DNA from: Symsagittifera roscoffensis
Lineage: Eukaryota; Xenacoelomorpha; Acoela; Convolutidae
DNA: 64,000 nucleotides
Direction: 5' to 3'
Assembly: GCF_963678635.1 (NCBI RefSeq)
Contig: NC_087066.1
Coordinates: forward strand, 7,407,954-7,471,953
The notes under the pieces were generated by a model. It was not told the origin of the DNA and did not search any database. It saw only the letters and a program-made list of their open reading frames with translations. Below, piece by piece: positions 35,078 to 46,463 of this stretch (positions are counted from its first letter, which is position 1; each line of letters begins with the position of its first letter). A program made the position numbers and the translations under genes.

Positions 35078-36199
35078 GAATATGGGTTATAAAATGTGAT
35101 GTAACCAATTGTCTTTTTGGTATATCTGTCGTACTTATATATTACTTCAGTTGTTATAAATGGTGGTGGTACTGATTGAGCTGTTATATTTGGTGGGTTT
35201 AATGGGTAAGGATGTTGAGCAATGTTGTTTAGTTTAACCGTGATTTCAAATTTTAATTGTAGGCTATTTTGTTGGAGTATTTGGATGTTATGATCACGAA
35301 TGTCTTCGTGGATATCTTGTCTATATTGTAATCTATTAAGTGCCCAGTTGTGGAGTCGGTTACTTTCTGGGTGCTGTCCAAATAATGGTGGGGTTGCTGT
35401 GAATGTATTCCAGTCAATCTTAGAGGGATATTTGTTGATGATTGTTCTCGATATCTAGCGTCGAGATTATTTGGGAAATTTAAAGGGAAAGGTGTCGGTG
35501 AAATTTGGCGTATTGATGGTGTTGATGGTAGTGACAATGTTTCTGGTAGTGATGATGATGTTGTTGTATCGGTAGAAATATCTATTGGATCATTTATTAA
35601 ATTGGGTTCACCTTGTGTGAATGATTGTGTTGTCCAATATGGTAGTCGTGATGTTTGGTTTGGAGGGTTAAAGGGATTTTCACGTATTTGTTCAGATGTT
35701 GGTGTTGAACCTAAGTAATCTGAGGGTAGACTTGAGGTGCTACTTTGTGAAAGAAGCGTAGGGGTTACTGGTAATATATCATTGGGTTTTCCGGAGTACT
35801 TTGTGATGGGGATTGGGGTATATCAAAATGAACTCGGGGGGTTTGAAAATTTCTGTTTCGTCGTAGATGTATAATTTGTCTATTTATTTCAACTGTATTT
35901 TGATTTTGACTAAGATTTCGTATTCTACTTAATTCTTGTGGTAGTGTTGGGTACAAGTTATATGTTGGTTCACTTAGAGGTGCTTGTCGTTGAACTGGTT
36001 CTAGTGGTTCAGATAAGCGAGCGTGTCGTTCTTCAAAGGTATATGGGTTATCTTGAAAAGAAATTCGTGTAGATGTTTGGGGGTTTTGGGTAGTTGTAGG
36101 TGGTGTCGGGTTTGCTTGGGATGATGTCGGTGAAGACTGACTGTGTGATTGTTGGTTAGCAATTTTTGAGGGTTTTTTATTGATTTCTTTTAGTGAAAA
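35074..36199 (-). pseudogene. Pro/Ser-rich accessory reading frame before env, split over three frames
   Basis: About 375 codons of coherent sequence are spread over three frames: roughly 36199-35765, then to about 35415, then to TGA 35076-35074. The first two parts are rich in Ser, Pro, Thr, Gln and Asn. The last part is a more ordered segment with mixed charge and ends in tyrosine-rich sequence just before env. The final TGA overlaps the env ATG as ATGA. Each break is a one-base shift in the same direction. I recognise no family. Position between integrase and env, and the junction with env, suggest it is a gene of the element rather than leader. Confidence 0.5.
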
Positions 36200-36378
36200 A
36201 ATTTATGTTTTTTGTAGTATTCTTCTAGAAAAAGGATTAAAAAGATTGTTGCTAAGGCGAATGCTATGACTGCCTTCTTTATACATTTGCATGTTGTCAA
36301 GATGAGGGATGATAAAAATGTTATAAAAATTACAAATAGTAAAAAAATATCTGTTCTACTAAAAATGGTTCGTATCAT
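36190..36378 (-). CDS. Small hydrophobic membrane protein 2 (62 aa)
   Basis: ATG 36378-36376, stop at 36190. The sequence is dominated by two hydrophobic stretches (LLFVIFITFLSSLIL and IAFALATIFLILFL) separated by a Cys/Lys turn (TCKCIKK) and followed by a basic tail. It would be a two-pass membrane protein. Its start overlaps the stop of the upstream membrane ORF as ATGA (36375-36378), which suggests translation by termination and reinitiation. No family is recognised; size and topology resemble viroporin-type proteins, an analogy only. Confidence 0.5.
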   Translation of the reverse strand: MIRTIFSRTDIFLLFVIFITFLSSLILTTCKCIKKAVIAFALATIFLILFLEEYYKKHKFFH

Positions 36379-36608
36379 TTAGATAAAATTTTTTGTGTCT
36401 CGTACCTGTGAATATGGTCAATGGCTTTTGAGAGTTGGAGGTATAGTTCAAATATGGAATAGAAAATTAAAAAAATATTGCAAAAAATGATTAAGATTAT
36501 TACAAAAGCTTCAAAGGTATCAAAAAGAAATATGAATAAAAGTTTAAATATTGTTAAAAAGTTTATGAAAATTTTGAGTATTATGTTGACTGATCGAGAG
36601 AAGAGCAT
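36375..36608 (-). CDS. Small hydrophobic membrane protein 1 (77 aa)
   Basis: ATG 36608-36606 to TGA 36377-36375. Residues 8-60 are almost entirely Ile, Leu and Phe, enough for one long or two short membrane segments, followed by a polar C-terminus. It overlaps the next small membrane ORF by four bases. It lies after the integrase and before the Pro/Ser-rich frame and env, so it is in the accessory region. No family is recognised. Because the minus strand here is AT-rich, a chance Phe/Ile-rich frame cannot be excluded; the ATG start and the ATGA junction argue for a gene. Confidence 0.45.
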   Translation of the reverse strand: MLFSRSVNIILKIFINFLTIFKLLFIFLFDTFEAFVIILIIFCNIFLIFYSIFELYLQLSKAIDHIHRYETQKILSK

Positions 36609-37320
36609 TTAAGAAATGGCTTCTTGATCGAATATTTTTTGTTGTTTGGGGCAATTTTCAAGTGTGGTCGAATTATTTTTTGGTTTTTTGACAAGTGGGT
36701 TGAGTTTTGTGAAAAATTGTTGGGGGCGAATTTTATGGTGTTCGGGAGGTCTTCTTTTACTATATTTTTTATTTGTCAAGTGATCTGGGGTATTTTTGAG
36801 ATTTTTATACTTTAGGCTAATTTAATATGGTCGTTTTTTTACTTTAGGCTAATTTAACATTTTTGTTTGGGGGGTATTTGAGGTCTGAGTTGGGGAAATA
36901 TTGTTGATCTTTGGGTTATTAGATAAGGGAGGGTTATGATATTATGGTGATATTTATTTTAGTTGTCAAGTTGGAGTGGTTTGCTTATTTTTGACCTGGA
37001 GGACGTAAGGTTATAGTTATAGATATGCCTGGAGTTTAATATCTTTCGTCTAATTGGTTTGTGTTAGAGTTATAGGAGGTGACGGATTGAATGAATCTTA
37101 TTGGCTAATTTTGAACTAGAATCGCTGCGTGTTTGTCAGCATGTTATTTTGAAAAATGAAAGTTTAAAATATTTCAGAGGTGCAAAGATTATTGATTGTA
37201 AAATCAAAGTTGTTTTTCAAATTCAACTTTCTTTAATATTTTAGATTGTGGAATGAATGTTTTGTAGTTTTTGCGTGGTTGATTTCTAAGTCGTGATGAC
37301 TCTCTATGTTCTGATTTCTC
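36609..37320 (-). other. Interval between integrase and the small membrane ORFs
   Basis: About 700 bp with no minus-strand frame of note. An 18 bp TTTAGGCTAATTTAA-type segment occurs twice near 36812 and 36844. The plus-strand open frame at 36624-36815 is Phe/Ile-rich by composition and not believed. A splice acceptor for downstream genes could lie here, but none can be pinned. Confidence 0.4.
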
Positions 37321-37839
37321 TTATTGTTCTTGGGGTATAATTTTTTCTGTCATTTTTCTATTTTTTCTTTCTTCTTGATGTATATTTTGATCTAGCTTTT
37401 TTGTATTGTTTTTCGTTGTAGTTGATTTTTTATTTTGGTTTTCGAGGTGAATGTCATGTTGTTCTTTTGTTTCATTTTCCGTATGTGGGTTATTTTGAAT
37501 AACTTTTAAACCTGTGAAAGAATATAATTGAGTTAGTTCGCGTAGTGCGTATTCTTTTGGGTAATAAGGTAAAAGATTGTTTCGATGTTGAACAATTTCT
37601 TTTTGGTCTGAGTCGGTGATTTTATATGTTACGTAAGTGGGTTGGGCAATTATTTGGTATGGTCCTTTACGAAGGGGTTTTAATTTTGTAGAAATTCCTT
37701 TTTGATTGTTAAAATTAGGTATTAAAACATATGTTCCAATTTTCAAATCGGAGGCTGGTGTAAAGCGTGAATTTATTTGTTCATTAATGTTTTGCCTTTG
37801 TAACAACTTTTTTGTTACTTTTTGGTAAATTTCATTGTG
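37321..37839 (-). pseudogene. pol: Integrase C-terminal module (GPY), shifted frame
   Basis: Continuation of the integrase after a one-base length change in an A7 run (plus-strand T-run 37840-37846). It contains the chromodomain-free C-terminal beta-barrel with the GPY motif (RKGPYQII), usual for Ty3-type and many retroviral integrases. A Lys/Asn/Gln-rich tail follows to the stop at 37321. Separated from the catalytic core only by the indel, it shows the pol ORF was once continuous. Confidence 0.75.
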
Positions 37840-38728
37840 TTTTTTTATCTCTATTTAAAATCCATTCGGTGTGTGTACCGGAGGCTAATTTAAGGATTTG
37901 TTGGTAATGAAAATGATCTTCATCATGTGTGTGTAAGGGTAGGTTATAAAAAATTGAGTCTTTATTCGGTTGACAATAACTTTGTGCATTTTTATGAGAG
38001 TTTGCTGTAAACATAATTGGTTTACGTAGCTTTTGGTTAAAAACCATTTCATATGGTGACATTCCTAGAGTTGTCGTGATTTGTGAATTATATGCTAAGG
38101 GAAATAATCTTACATCTGCTGACCATTCGGTGTATCTTGTATCATTTCCATTGATGATACATCTAAGATATTCTTGTAGTGAACGGTTCATACCTTCGAC
38201 TAAGCCGTTTGTACAAGGTGCATGAGATGTACGTAGTTTGTGTTTAATGTTATATAAATGACATAATGTGATGATTTCATTATTTATGAATTCTGTACCG
38301 TTGTCTGTAACTAAAATTTCGGGTAATCCGAACTTGGCTATCCAGTGTTCATAAAGTGTTGTGTAAGCGTAATAAGCGTTACAATGTGGTACTGGGTTAT
38401 GTGCTACAAAATGTGTAAATGCGTCAACAATTACCATAATGTAGGAGTTTCCTTCAGATGATGGTGAAATTGGTCCTTTTGTATCGAATGAGATACTATG
38501 GTTAAAGTATAAACTTTGTCCTTTAAAATCTTGTTTTTGTGCTATTTGTTTTTGATTTGGATAAGGTTTATTTACCTGACATACTATACAATCATTGCAT
38601 AGTACTTTTATCCAAATTGGTGCATTTGGGAAATAGAAATTTTGTATAAAATTTGAATATGTTTTCTCTGATCCAGAGTGTCCTTTAATGTTTTGTGTAT
38701 GTGAAATGTTAAAAGCTATGAGAATCAT
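37832..38728 (-). pseudogene. pol: Integrase: zinc-binding and DDE catalytic core
   Basis: 298 codons. HHCC-type zinc finger residues are H10, H17, C47 and C50. The catalytic triad is D82, D142 and E178, with exactly 35 residues between the second Asp and Glu, the standard D,D35E geometry. The sequence around them (VTDNGTEF and GLVEGMNR) is typical of Ty3/retroviral integrases. The frame ends at an A7 run that displaces the C-terminal module. Between RNase H and this ORF (38729-39329) the linker frame has an in-frame TAA near 38937 and a further shift close to 38728. The catalytic residues themselves are intact. Confidence 0.88.
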
Positions 38729-39329
38729 ATTAAAGGGAGACAGGGAACTGTAGATTCATTTAATTGGTATTCTAGAAGGTCTGTGTTTTCATTAATTGTT
38801 GTATTATTAAATTTTCGAAAATATCGGAGGAGTGTTTTGTTTCCTAAAATTGTGGTATCTGCCTTTACGGGTTTAGTTTTGTATTTGTGCCATGATTTTA
38901 GTTGTCTAATTACTGGGTCAAGATTTTAATATTGTTTCATGATATTAACTGTAATTTTATCTGTTGGGGGGAGAAAAATGTTTTCAATTTCTAATTTAGA
39001 TAAAGGAATTGTATCAAATGGGTCATGGAGGTCAAAAACTTGATTTATTGTGTATTTTAAATCACTTGTTTGTGGTCCTGATAGATTTATTTTATCAGTT
39101 AGATTTTTTTTTCAATTAACGGAAAAAGGTCTTTTTTATGCGAGTGTTGTTTTATTTTTTTTTGTTGGGTGTTATTTTTTATCCATTGTGAGTATGGAAT
39201 TGGTTTGAAAGTTGATGTTCCAAGCAGATCAACTTCGTAGTGGTTGTTTTGGCTATCTAAGTAAAGTGGGAATTGTTGTAGGTTATTTATCTGTGACTGT
39301 TCAATGTCAGTTTTTACTGCATATTTGCA

Positions 39330-41141
39330 TTATAGATGGGGTGATGTTTCGGTTTCTGCAAGGTAAAATTTTATATTTTTGGGTATTTCAACTGTGGTTT
39401 TTCGTGTAAGTAACTCAGGTGGTGTATTTCGACTTAATGTATCTGGTAATGCAAGATTCTTTCCTGCTGTCCAAACTATATGTAAGTTTGGAAATTTCAT
39501 TAGAATTAATATAAATCTATAAACTCGGTGATTTGGGTTTGACTTTTGTGTAAAGAGAAAAATGATTGGTTTGTGATCTGTGAATAGAACTGTTGGATGT
39601 TTTGATCCAAGTATCAGAAATTCATATTCTGTAAGTGTATAAATTATAGCTGTACATTCTCTCATTAAAGTTGAGAGTCGTAGCTCTGCTTGAGTGAATA
39701 ATCGAGAATTTGCTGATATAAGGTTCATTTTATTTGTACCATTGTGTGATTGTAATAATGCTGCGCCGATGCCAAAATTTGAAGCATCGCACATTGCATA
39801 GAATGGTTGATTTGGATCTGGAATTGTACTTGAAATTTGTTCAGTTAGAAGTTTTTCAATTTCTTCAAATTGTGTTTGATGTTCTGTATTCCATTCAAAA
39901 TTATTTTGTTGTCTGAGGATATTATAGAATGGTCTTAAATATAATTGCATTTTATAAACGTATTTGCTTAAAAAATTTAACATTCCAGCAAATTCTTGGA
40001 TTTTCTTTTTGTTTGTTGGTGGTTGAAGTTTTTGAATAGCATCAATGCGTAATTTTAATGGAGTTATTGTCTTTCTTTCTATATTATGTCCTAAAAATTT
40101 AACTCGTGTTAAAAAGAAGTGTGACTTATCGGGGGCGGCCTTCAGATTTTCGTTCTGAAGTATTTTGTGATAGTGTTCTAAAACTGTAAACATTTCTTCT
40201 TTTGTCTGTGATTGCATAAAAACATCGTCTAAATAGGTGATTGCGTTTTTCTTGAGTATTAGTGGTCTAAAAATTTTGCTCATAAAAGCTGAAAATGCTG
40301 CTGGTCCTATGGATATTCCATAGAATAGGCGGTTGAATTCATATTGTTGATTTCCAATAACAAATTGCGTTAAACGTCGTGATTGTTCATCTAGTGGCAT
40401 TTGGTTGTATGCACTATTCATATCTGCGGTTGTAAAGTATTTTCCGTTTATTTTTGTTAAAATAACTTGTTTTGGTTCAATAGGCCAATTGCATTTTGAT
40501 TCGACTATTAGTGAATTAAGGTATCTAGCGTCTAAAACTATTTTTAATGATTCTCCTTTTGCTAAGATGATAACAGGGTTAATAAATGTGTTACCTTTCG
40601 GTTGTTCTTCTTTGTTTAACGGTGAGATTATTTTGTATTGCTCTAAAATATCGAGTAATCTGTTCACTTTATCGTGTAAATGAATTGGTACTTTACTTGC
40701 TCTTTGTTTTTTGAAAACTGCGTCAGGTTTTAACGGGAGATGTAGTGATCAACTGATTTTGCCAACATCAAATTTGGATGTTGCATAGACTGATGAATAT
40801 TTTATTAGCTGTTTGGCTAACTTATCAAATTCGTCTTGTGTTATTTGTGAATGTTGGAAGTTAAACCTTGTTAAAAACTTCTGTTGATCCTCTGTATAGT
40901 TGTTTATGTTGAATGTAGGTTTGAAATATGGGGTTTTTGTGAAATAATCTGTATTTCTTTTTTCATTACTTATTATATTATTTATGGATAGTTCTTCGTT
41001 AAGGATTGTGGATTGACAAATATCTAATAATTGGAGTATATTATTTACGCGGTATGCTTTTTCATGCATTGGTGATATTGTAGCATTGGTTTCGCAATAT
41101 CCTAAAAGTACTAAGGGTAATGTTACTTGATACGGTGTATT
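39330..41141 (-). pseudogene. pol: Reverse transcriptase and RNase H, with one in-frame TGA
   Basis: Copies the element RNA into DNA. The N-terminal connecting part (about 41141-40752) is separated from the rest by a single in-frame TGA at 40751-40749. The following 445-codon stretch (40667-39330) holds the RT fingers and palm: KIVLDARYLN, the first catalytic Asp in TADMNSAYNQ (residue 82), and YLDD at 145-148. RNase H follows with the expected acidic residues (CDASNFGIGAALLQ, MRECTAII, FTDHKP). The upstream end joins protease through a frameshift at an A7 run (41179-41185). Strong family match by motifs. One stop and one indel make the copy inactive; the active-site residues are preserved. 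Confidence 0.9.
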
Positions 41142-41142
41142 A

Positions 41143-41898
41143 TTATATACATGTAACGAAATGATGTCTGAATTCGTATTTTTTTAAATATTTTATGGAT
41201 GAAATTGTGATTTTGAAAAAATTATGGATAGGTTTGAATTCAAAGTCTGACATAAAGAGTTGTTGTTTGTTTTGATTTTTATCATATTGGTGAACTTGTT
41301 TTATTGAAAAGTTATATATATTTCCTGATAGTGGTTTCAGGTGTTTCCGTTGTTGGTTATAAATTGGATAAAATTTTGAAAAGAATGGTGGTTGTTTATT
41401 TAATCTTTGAAAAAATGTTAGGGCTGTGTTTTTTGTTTTTGTGTACTTATCTTTGATTAGTATTTTACTATTCAAGATGTTGATTGTTGTTATATATTTA
41501 GAGATAAATGGTATTCCAATGATATTGTGTTTAATATCAGTGATATGAAATATTTGTTTAAATGGTTTGTTTAAAATTTTATTTTGCTCCATTGTTCTTG
41601 TGGGGAGAAAAAATAATTGAATTTTTCCATAGTTTACTAATGTTGATCCTTGTGCTGCTGCTAGTTTACTGGAAGTTGCAAGAGGCGTTAATTTTGGATG
41701 TAATGTTTTGATTTCATTCCATGTGAGAATGTTAATTATGTTTGATTCTGCTCCTGAATCAATTAAAAAATCAATTTCAAGATCTGGTGGTTGAAATTCT
41801 TTCCTCTTGGACTTTCTAAAAGAAATGGTATTGTCCAAATTTTTTCTTTGGGTTGTTCTTTTTGTACATTTTGGTAGATGTGATTTGTATTCAAGCAT
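41143..41898 (-). CDS. pro: Retroelement aspartic protease
   Basis: Frame of 251 codons with the catalytic loop FLIDSGAE at residues 44-51 (Asp 47) and a later NIIGIPFISKY segment that matches the retropepsin helix near the C-terminal end of the fold. D-S-G instead of D-T-G is an accepted variant. An A7 run at 41179-41185 near its end shifts the frame relative to RT. TTTAAAA overlaps this run in the phase of a -1 slippery heptamer, but RT lies in the other alternative frame, so a length change in the run is more likely than programmed slippage. It sits between nucleocapsid and RT as expected. Confidence 0.8.
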   Translation of the reverse strand: MLEYKSHLPKCTKRTTQRKNLDNTISFRKSKRKEFQPPDLEIDFLIDSGAESNIINILTWNEIKTLHPKLTPLATSSKLAAAQGSTLVNYGKIQLFFLPTRTMEQNKILNKPFKQIFHITDIKHNIIGIPFISKYITTINILNSKILIKDKYTKTKNTALTFFQRLNKQPPFFSKFYPIYNQQRKHLKPLSGNIYNFSIKQVHQYDKNQNKQQLFMSDFEFKPIHNFFKITISSIKYLKKYEFRHHFVTCI

Positions 41899-42129
41899 TT
41901 TGTTTTGTCATTTTCAGTGGGTTTATTTACAGTGTTAATTTCGTTAGTTTCATGTGCCATTTGTGTAGTATGGATGGGTTCAATATAATAATTGTGAAGG
42001 AGTTCCAATTGATTTTCATATATATGTGATGAAAAAGGTTATTCATATATAATAGGTTCGTAGTCGTTTTCGACTGCTATCATATTTATGGAGATAGTGT
42101 TTTCTGTATCACTTTCTGTGTCTGATGAT

Positions 42130-43073
42130 CCACAGTTTATTTGATTTAGTTGTAGTTCGTTATTTCCTGTGTCGTCAATACCTGGGGGGTCTGATGTTGT
42201 TTCTTCATTTGATTATACTTGATTAATATGTCTTTGATGTTTGGGTGTACTACTTCTGTAGCGATGTTTAGAATTATTATAATGGTTATTATTTCTATGT
42301 GGTGATTGAGAATAATTTCTATATCGATTATTATAACTTGAATGTCGATTTTGTGAATTGTTTCGTGATCTGTTTTGATAATTATCGTTTGATCTGTGAT
42401 AGTTTGATCTGTTATATGAGTTATTTCTTGATCGATTGTTCGGGTAATTCTGATTTCGGTTGTTCGAATAACTTCTATTTCGATTATTTGAATAGTTTCT
42501 ATTTCTATTATATGATGAGTTTCGTGATTGATTGTTTGGATAGTATTTATCTCTTGTGTTTTATTGGGAATTGGATCTAGAAACAAATTGTGTTGTATTT
42601 GAATTTGATCTGGAGTAGTTATTTCGACTATTGGGTTAATTATAATGATTTTGTGAAGAATTCTGTGCATTTCTTCGTTCTGGTGATCTTCCTCTATAAC
42701 TTGAGTTATATGGTGATTGATTTCTCGTGTAATTGGTGTTGTTCGGAAGTGGTTTTCCTGAACTGTTGTTGCTGTATACATTTTTGTTTGGTAGATTTTG
42801 ATCTTTCTTCATGTATTGATAGAATGATTTATTCGGTTCTTTATATTTTTGAAGTTTGTTTTGGTTATCTTGTTGTTTTTGTCTATATTCAGAAATACTA
42901 TGTCCGTATCGTCGGCAATAATTACACCATTTTTTGAAAGATGGCTTGCCTTTAAAGTTTGGATGTTTTTCATAAATATTTAGTATTTCAGTGATTTTTT
43001 CAACGAGGTCTGTATCTCATTTCTGTATGTTATTGATATTTGTGGTGTTTGTTTCGATTCGATTAACATATTG
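42130..43073 (-). pseudogene. gag: Nucleocapsid region with a defective zinc knuckle
   Basis: Same frame as the capsid ORF, but separated from it by TAA 43076-43074 and a second in-frame stop, TGA 43019-43017. The knuckle CX2CX4HX4 is at 42926-42885 (Cys codons 42926 and 42917, His 42902), but the fourth ligand is Tyr (TAT, 42887-42885) where Cys is expected. A long Arg/Ser/Asn/Tyr-rich tail follows, typical of RNA-binding nucleocapsids. The 211-codon open frame at 42146-42781 rich in Ile, Thr and His is a shadow of this tail in another phase. Confidence 0.65.
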
Positions 43074-43575
43074 TTATTTCAGATTTTCTGTTTCTTCAAG
43101 TTTCATTGTGATTTCCGCTTGCTCTAGTTTGTCTACTAGTTTTCGAAAATCTAAATCGGGTTCTCGAATTGAGGAAGGATGAGATGCTCTCTTTTTTATT
43201 GCTATTTTCCTTAGTTGAGGTGTTAAGGTCATCATTAAAATTTCTGTCATTTTTGTGTTTTTGTAGTCTTGTGTATTTAATGAATATGCTTTTCGAACAA
43301 GTGTTTCGATACGTACTGCTAAATGTTTGATGGTTTCATTTGGTAATCTACGAATTTCATTACATAAAACTCTTTGGTGTTGTTTATTTCTTTCGGAGTC
43401 AAACATTTGTGAAAATTCTTGTGTAAATCTTTTCCAATTTGATTTTTTTTCTATTGGCAATACTGAAAACCATTTTTGAGCTGCGCCATCTAAGGTTGTT
43501 TGTATCAACGCTGTGCGTCGATGTATCCAATTTTGATGTAGTGGTGTTTTAATTGGTTCAGGTCCTATTTTTTAA
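43074..43575 (-). pseudogene. gag: Capsid core of gag (retrotransposon gag domain)
   Basis: Frame open from an in-frame TAA near 43575 to TAA 43074. It contains AAQKWFSVLP, WKRFTQEFSQMF, LPNETIKHLAVRIETLVRKA, and a Lys/Arg-rich then coiled segment (DFRKLVDKLEQAE). This is the standard order of the retrotransposon Gag capsid domain, with the DG-AAQ-WF helix at its start. No internal stop lies within the domain itself. It assembles the particle shell. Stops on both sides cut it off from matrix and nucleocapsid. Confidence 0.82.
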
Positions 43576-43867
43576 ATTAAATTTGCTGTTACTGAATATT
43601 CAGGGTCTGTTCCTGTGAATACCATTAATGGTTTGTTTGATGTTATTGATTATCCACCCATAAGGTATGGATTCAATGTCATTTGTAGTGATTTTGTGGC
43701 ATTTGGCATTTGTGAAAAATTTGAAAGTTGATTTTTTGTTATTTCGTGTTGTTGAAGGTAATATGGGAGTGGTATTTCATTTTGCATTTGAGTTGGTTGA
43801 TACGAGTGTGTGATCATCGGTTTTTGTGGCTGAATTGGTTGAAAAGATTGTGTATTAGTTGGGTTTT

Positions 43868-44395
43868 GCATTTGTATTGGTTGTTGATTTTGTGTATCTG
43901 TTGGATGTGGAGAAAAAGTTCTATGATATGTAAATGGTTTTTGCACTCCTTGCCCGCGATATTCTTGAGTAAATGGTGCAAAAATATCTGGTTGTAAATA
44001 ATCATCATCAGAGAATAGGTAATCCGTATGATGAGGTGCTTTTTTTTGTTGAAAGAATGGGTAATTTTCACTACGATCCTGTGGAGGATGTGAATTAGTT
44101 TGAAAGTTTACTCAGCATCAACATGATCATCACCATCATCATCATCATGCATTTGTATTGGTTGTTGATTTTGTGTATCTGTTGGATGTGGAGAAAAAGT
44201 TCTATGATATGTAAATGGTTTTTGCACTCCTTGCCCGCGATATTCTTGAGTATATGGTGCAAAAATATCTGGTTGTAAATAATCATCATCAGAGAATAGG
44301 TAATCCGTATGATGAGGTGCTTTTTTTTTTATTTTGTTGAAAGAATGGGTAATTTTCACTACGATCCTGTGGAGGATGTGAATTAGTTTGAAAGT

Positions 44396-44425
<30 letters not shown>
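43868..44425 (-). repeat. 281 bp direct duplication inside gag
   Basis: GCATTTGTATTGG starts at 43868 and again at 44149, giving a tandem duplication with a 281 bp period. Each copy encodes the Gln/Thr/Pro-rich gag spacer (KPFTYHRTFSPHP). The end of each copy runs into CATCATCAT, so the trinucleotide probably mediated the duplication. The left copy has a short CAT run; the right copy has the giant one. Confidence 0.85.
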
Positions 44426-45679
<1,254 letters not shown>

Positions 45680-46021
45680 TTAAATATATTCTAAAAATAC
45701 TTTTGAACATTCTAAGTCAAGATCGTCTGTTTGAATTACATATTTGCGGTGATTCGGATTTGGTGTACTGAATTCTATGGTGTAGATTCCGTATTGTTGT
45801 GTTAAATTACATATATCTTTCAGATAATGTTCTTTAATTTGCCTTTTAATTTTTACATCTGGGAATTTTGTTTTGCATGGGCTGATTCCGGGTTCAAACA
45901 AATTTAGGAGTAAATTCTTGCAAAAGTCATGCTGTCCTCTATTATCGGGTGCATCTACGAGGAAGGGGTAAATATCGTCGTCATCTGGACTATCGTCACT
46001 TTGAGTGTGGCTGTGGCTCAT
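45680..46021 (-). CDS. 113-codon ORF, probable Gag N-terminus
   Basis: ATG 46021-46019, TAA 45682-45680. It overlaps the upstream small ORF by 26 bp in a different frame. The N-terminus is acidic (DDSPDDDD); the rest is a compact mixed-charge domain. The next frame (45679-44396) continues in the same phase directly after the TAA, so this is either the matrix end of Gag cut by one mutation, or a separate protein extended by readthrough. The overlap with the previous ORF resembles compact viral gene packing. Confidence 0.5.
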   Translation of the reverse strand: MSHSHTQSDDSPDDDDIYPFLVDAPDNRGQHDFCKNLLLNLFEPGISPCKTKFPDVKIKRQIKEHYLKDICNLTQQYGIYTIEFSTPNPNHRKYVIQTDDLDLECSKVFLEYI

Positions 46022-46463
46022 TTTTTCGTTTAATGACTGTTAATATGTAGCTATCGATGTGTCTAATTGGTTGATTCCAATTATACAAGTGTACTGGTTT
46101 TTGTTTATATTGCTTTTTTATTCTTCTTTTTCCTCTTTTTGATGAATTTGAAGTTGTTTCTGAGTCGGAAAAATATAATTGATCGTGAATGGGACAATTT
46201 TTATCAATTGATTCTTTTAATTTATAAAGCTCATCTAAATTGCTGGCTTCTGATTCTGAAAAAGCGTTTCTATTTTTTGAAAATCTTTCTCGTGTGATTT
46301 GTCTTTGTTTGTTTATTATTTTTCTTTTTATTAATAGTCGTTTCGTTCTAATATATCCAACTGTTTGTGTATGAGGTGTGATTACAAGATCGTATTTTTT
46401 GTTATCTATTTCACAGTTGTGTAAATCGATTGTTTGTTTATTTCCTAGATTTTTGAATGACAT
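45996..46463 (-). CDS. 155-aa basic accessory ORF upstream of gag
   Basis: First ORF after the leader: ATG 46463-46461 to the stop at 45996. The product is strongly basic, with clusters such as KRLLIKRKIINKQRQ and SSKRGKRRIKKQYKQK. A Ser/Glu/Asp patch (FSESEASNLDE, FSDSETTSNSS) looks like an acidic-phosphorylation region. No membrane helix or zinc site. The basic clusters suggest nuclear or RNA targeting, an analogy with small regulatory proteins of complex retroviruses rather than homology. It is uninterrupted. I recognise no family. Confidence 0.5.
   Translation of the reverse strand: MSFKNLGNKQTIDLHNCEIDNKKYDLVITPHTQTVGYIRTKRLLIKRKIINKQRQITRERFSKNRNAFSESEASNLDELYKLKESIDKNCPIHDQLYFSDSETTSNSSKRGKRRIKKQYKQKPVHLYNWNQPIRHIDSYILTVIKRKNEPQPHSK

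Noticed and set aside
41179-41190. TTTAAAA as a -1 programmed site between protease and RT in the 19.5 kb element
   Set aside because: A -1 slip does not enter the RT frame; RT needs the other shift, so an indel in the A7 run is simpler.
42146-42781. 211-codon Ile/Thr/His-rich ORF
   Set aside because: It is out of phase with the capsid and zinc knuckle; the in-phase reading is an ordinary Arg/Ser/Asn-rich nucleocapsid tail.
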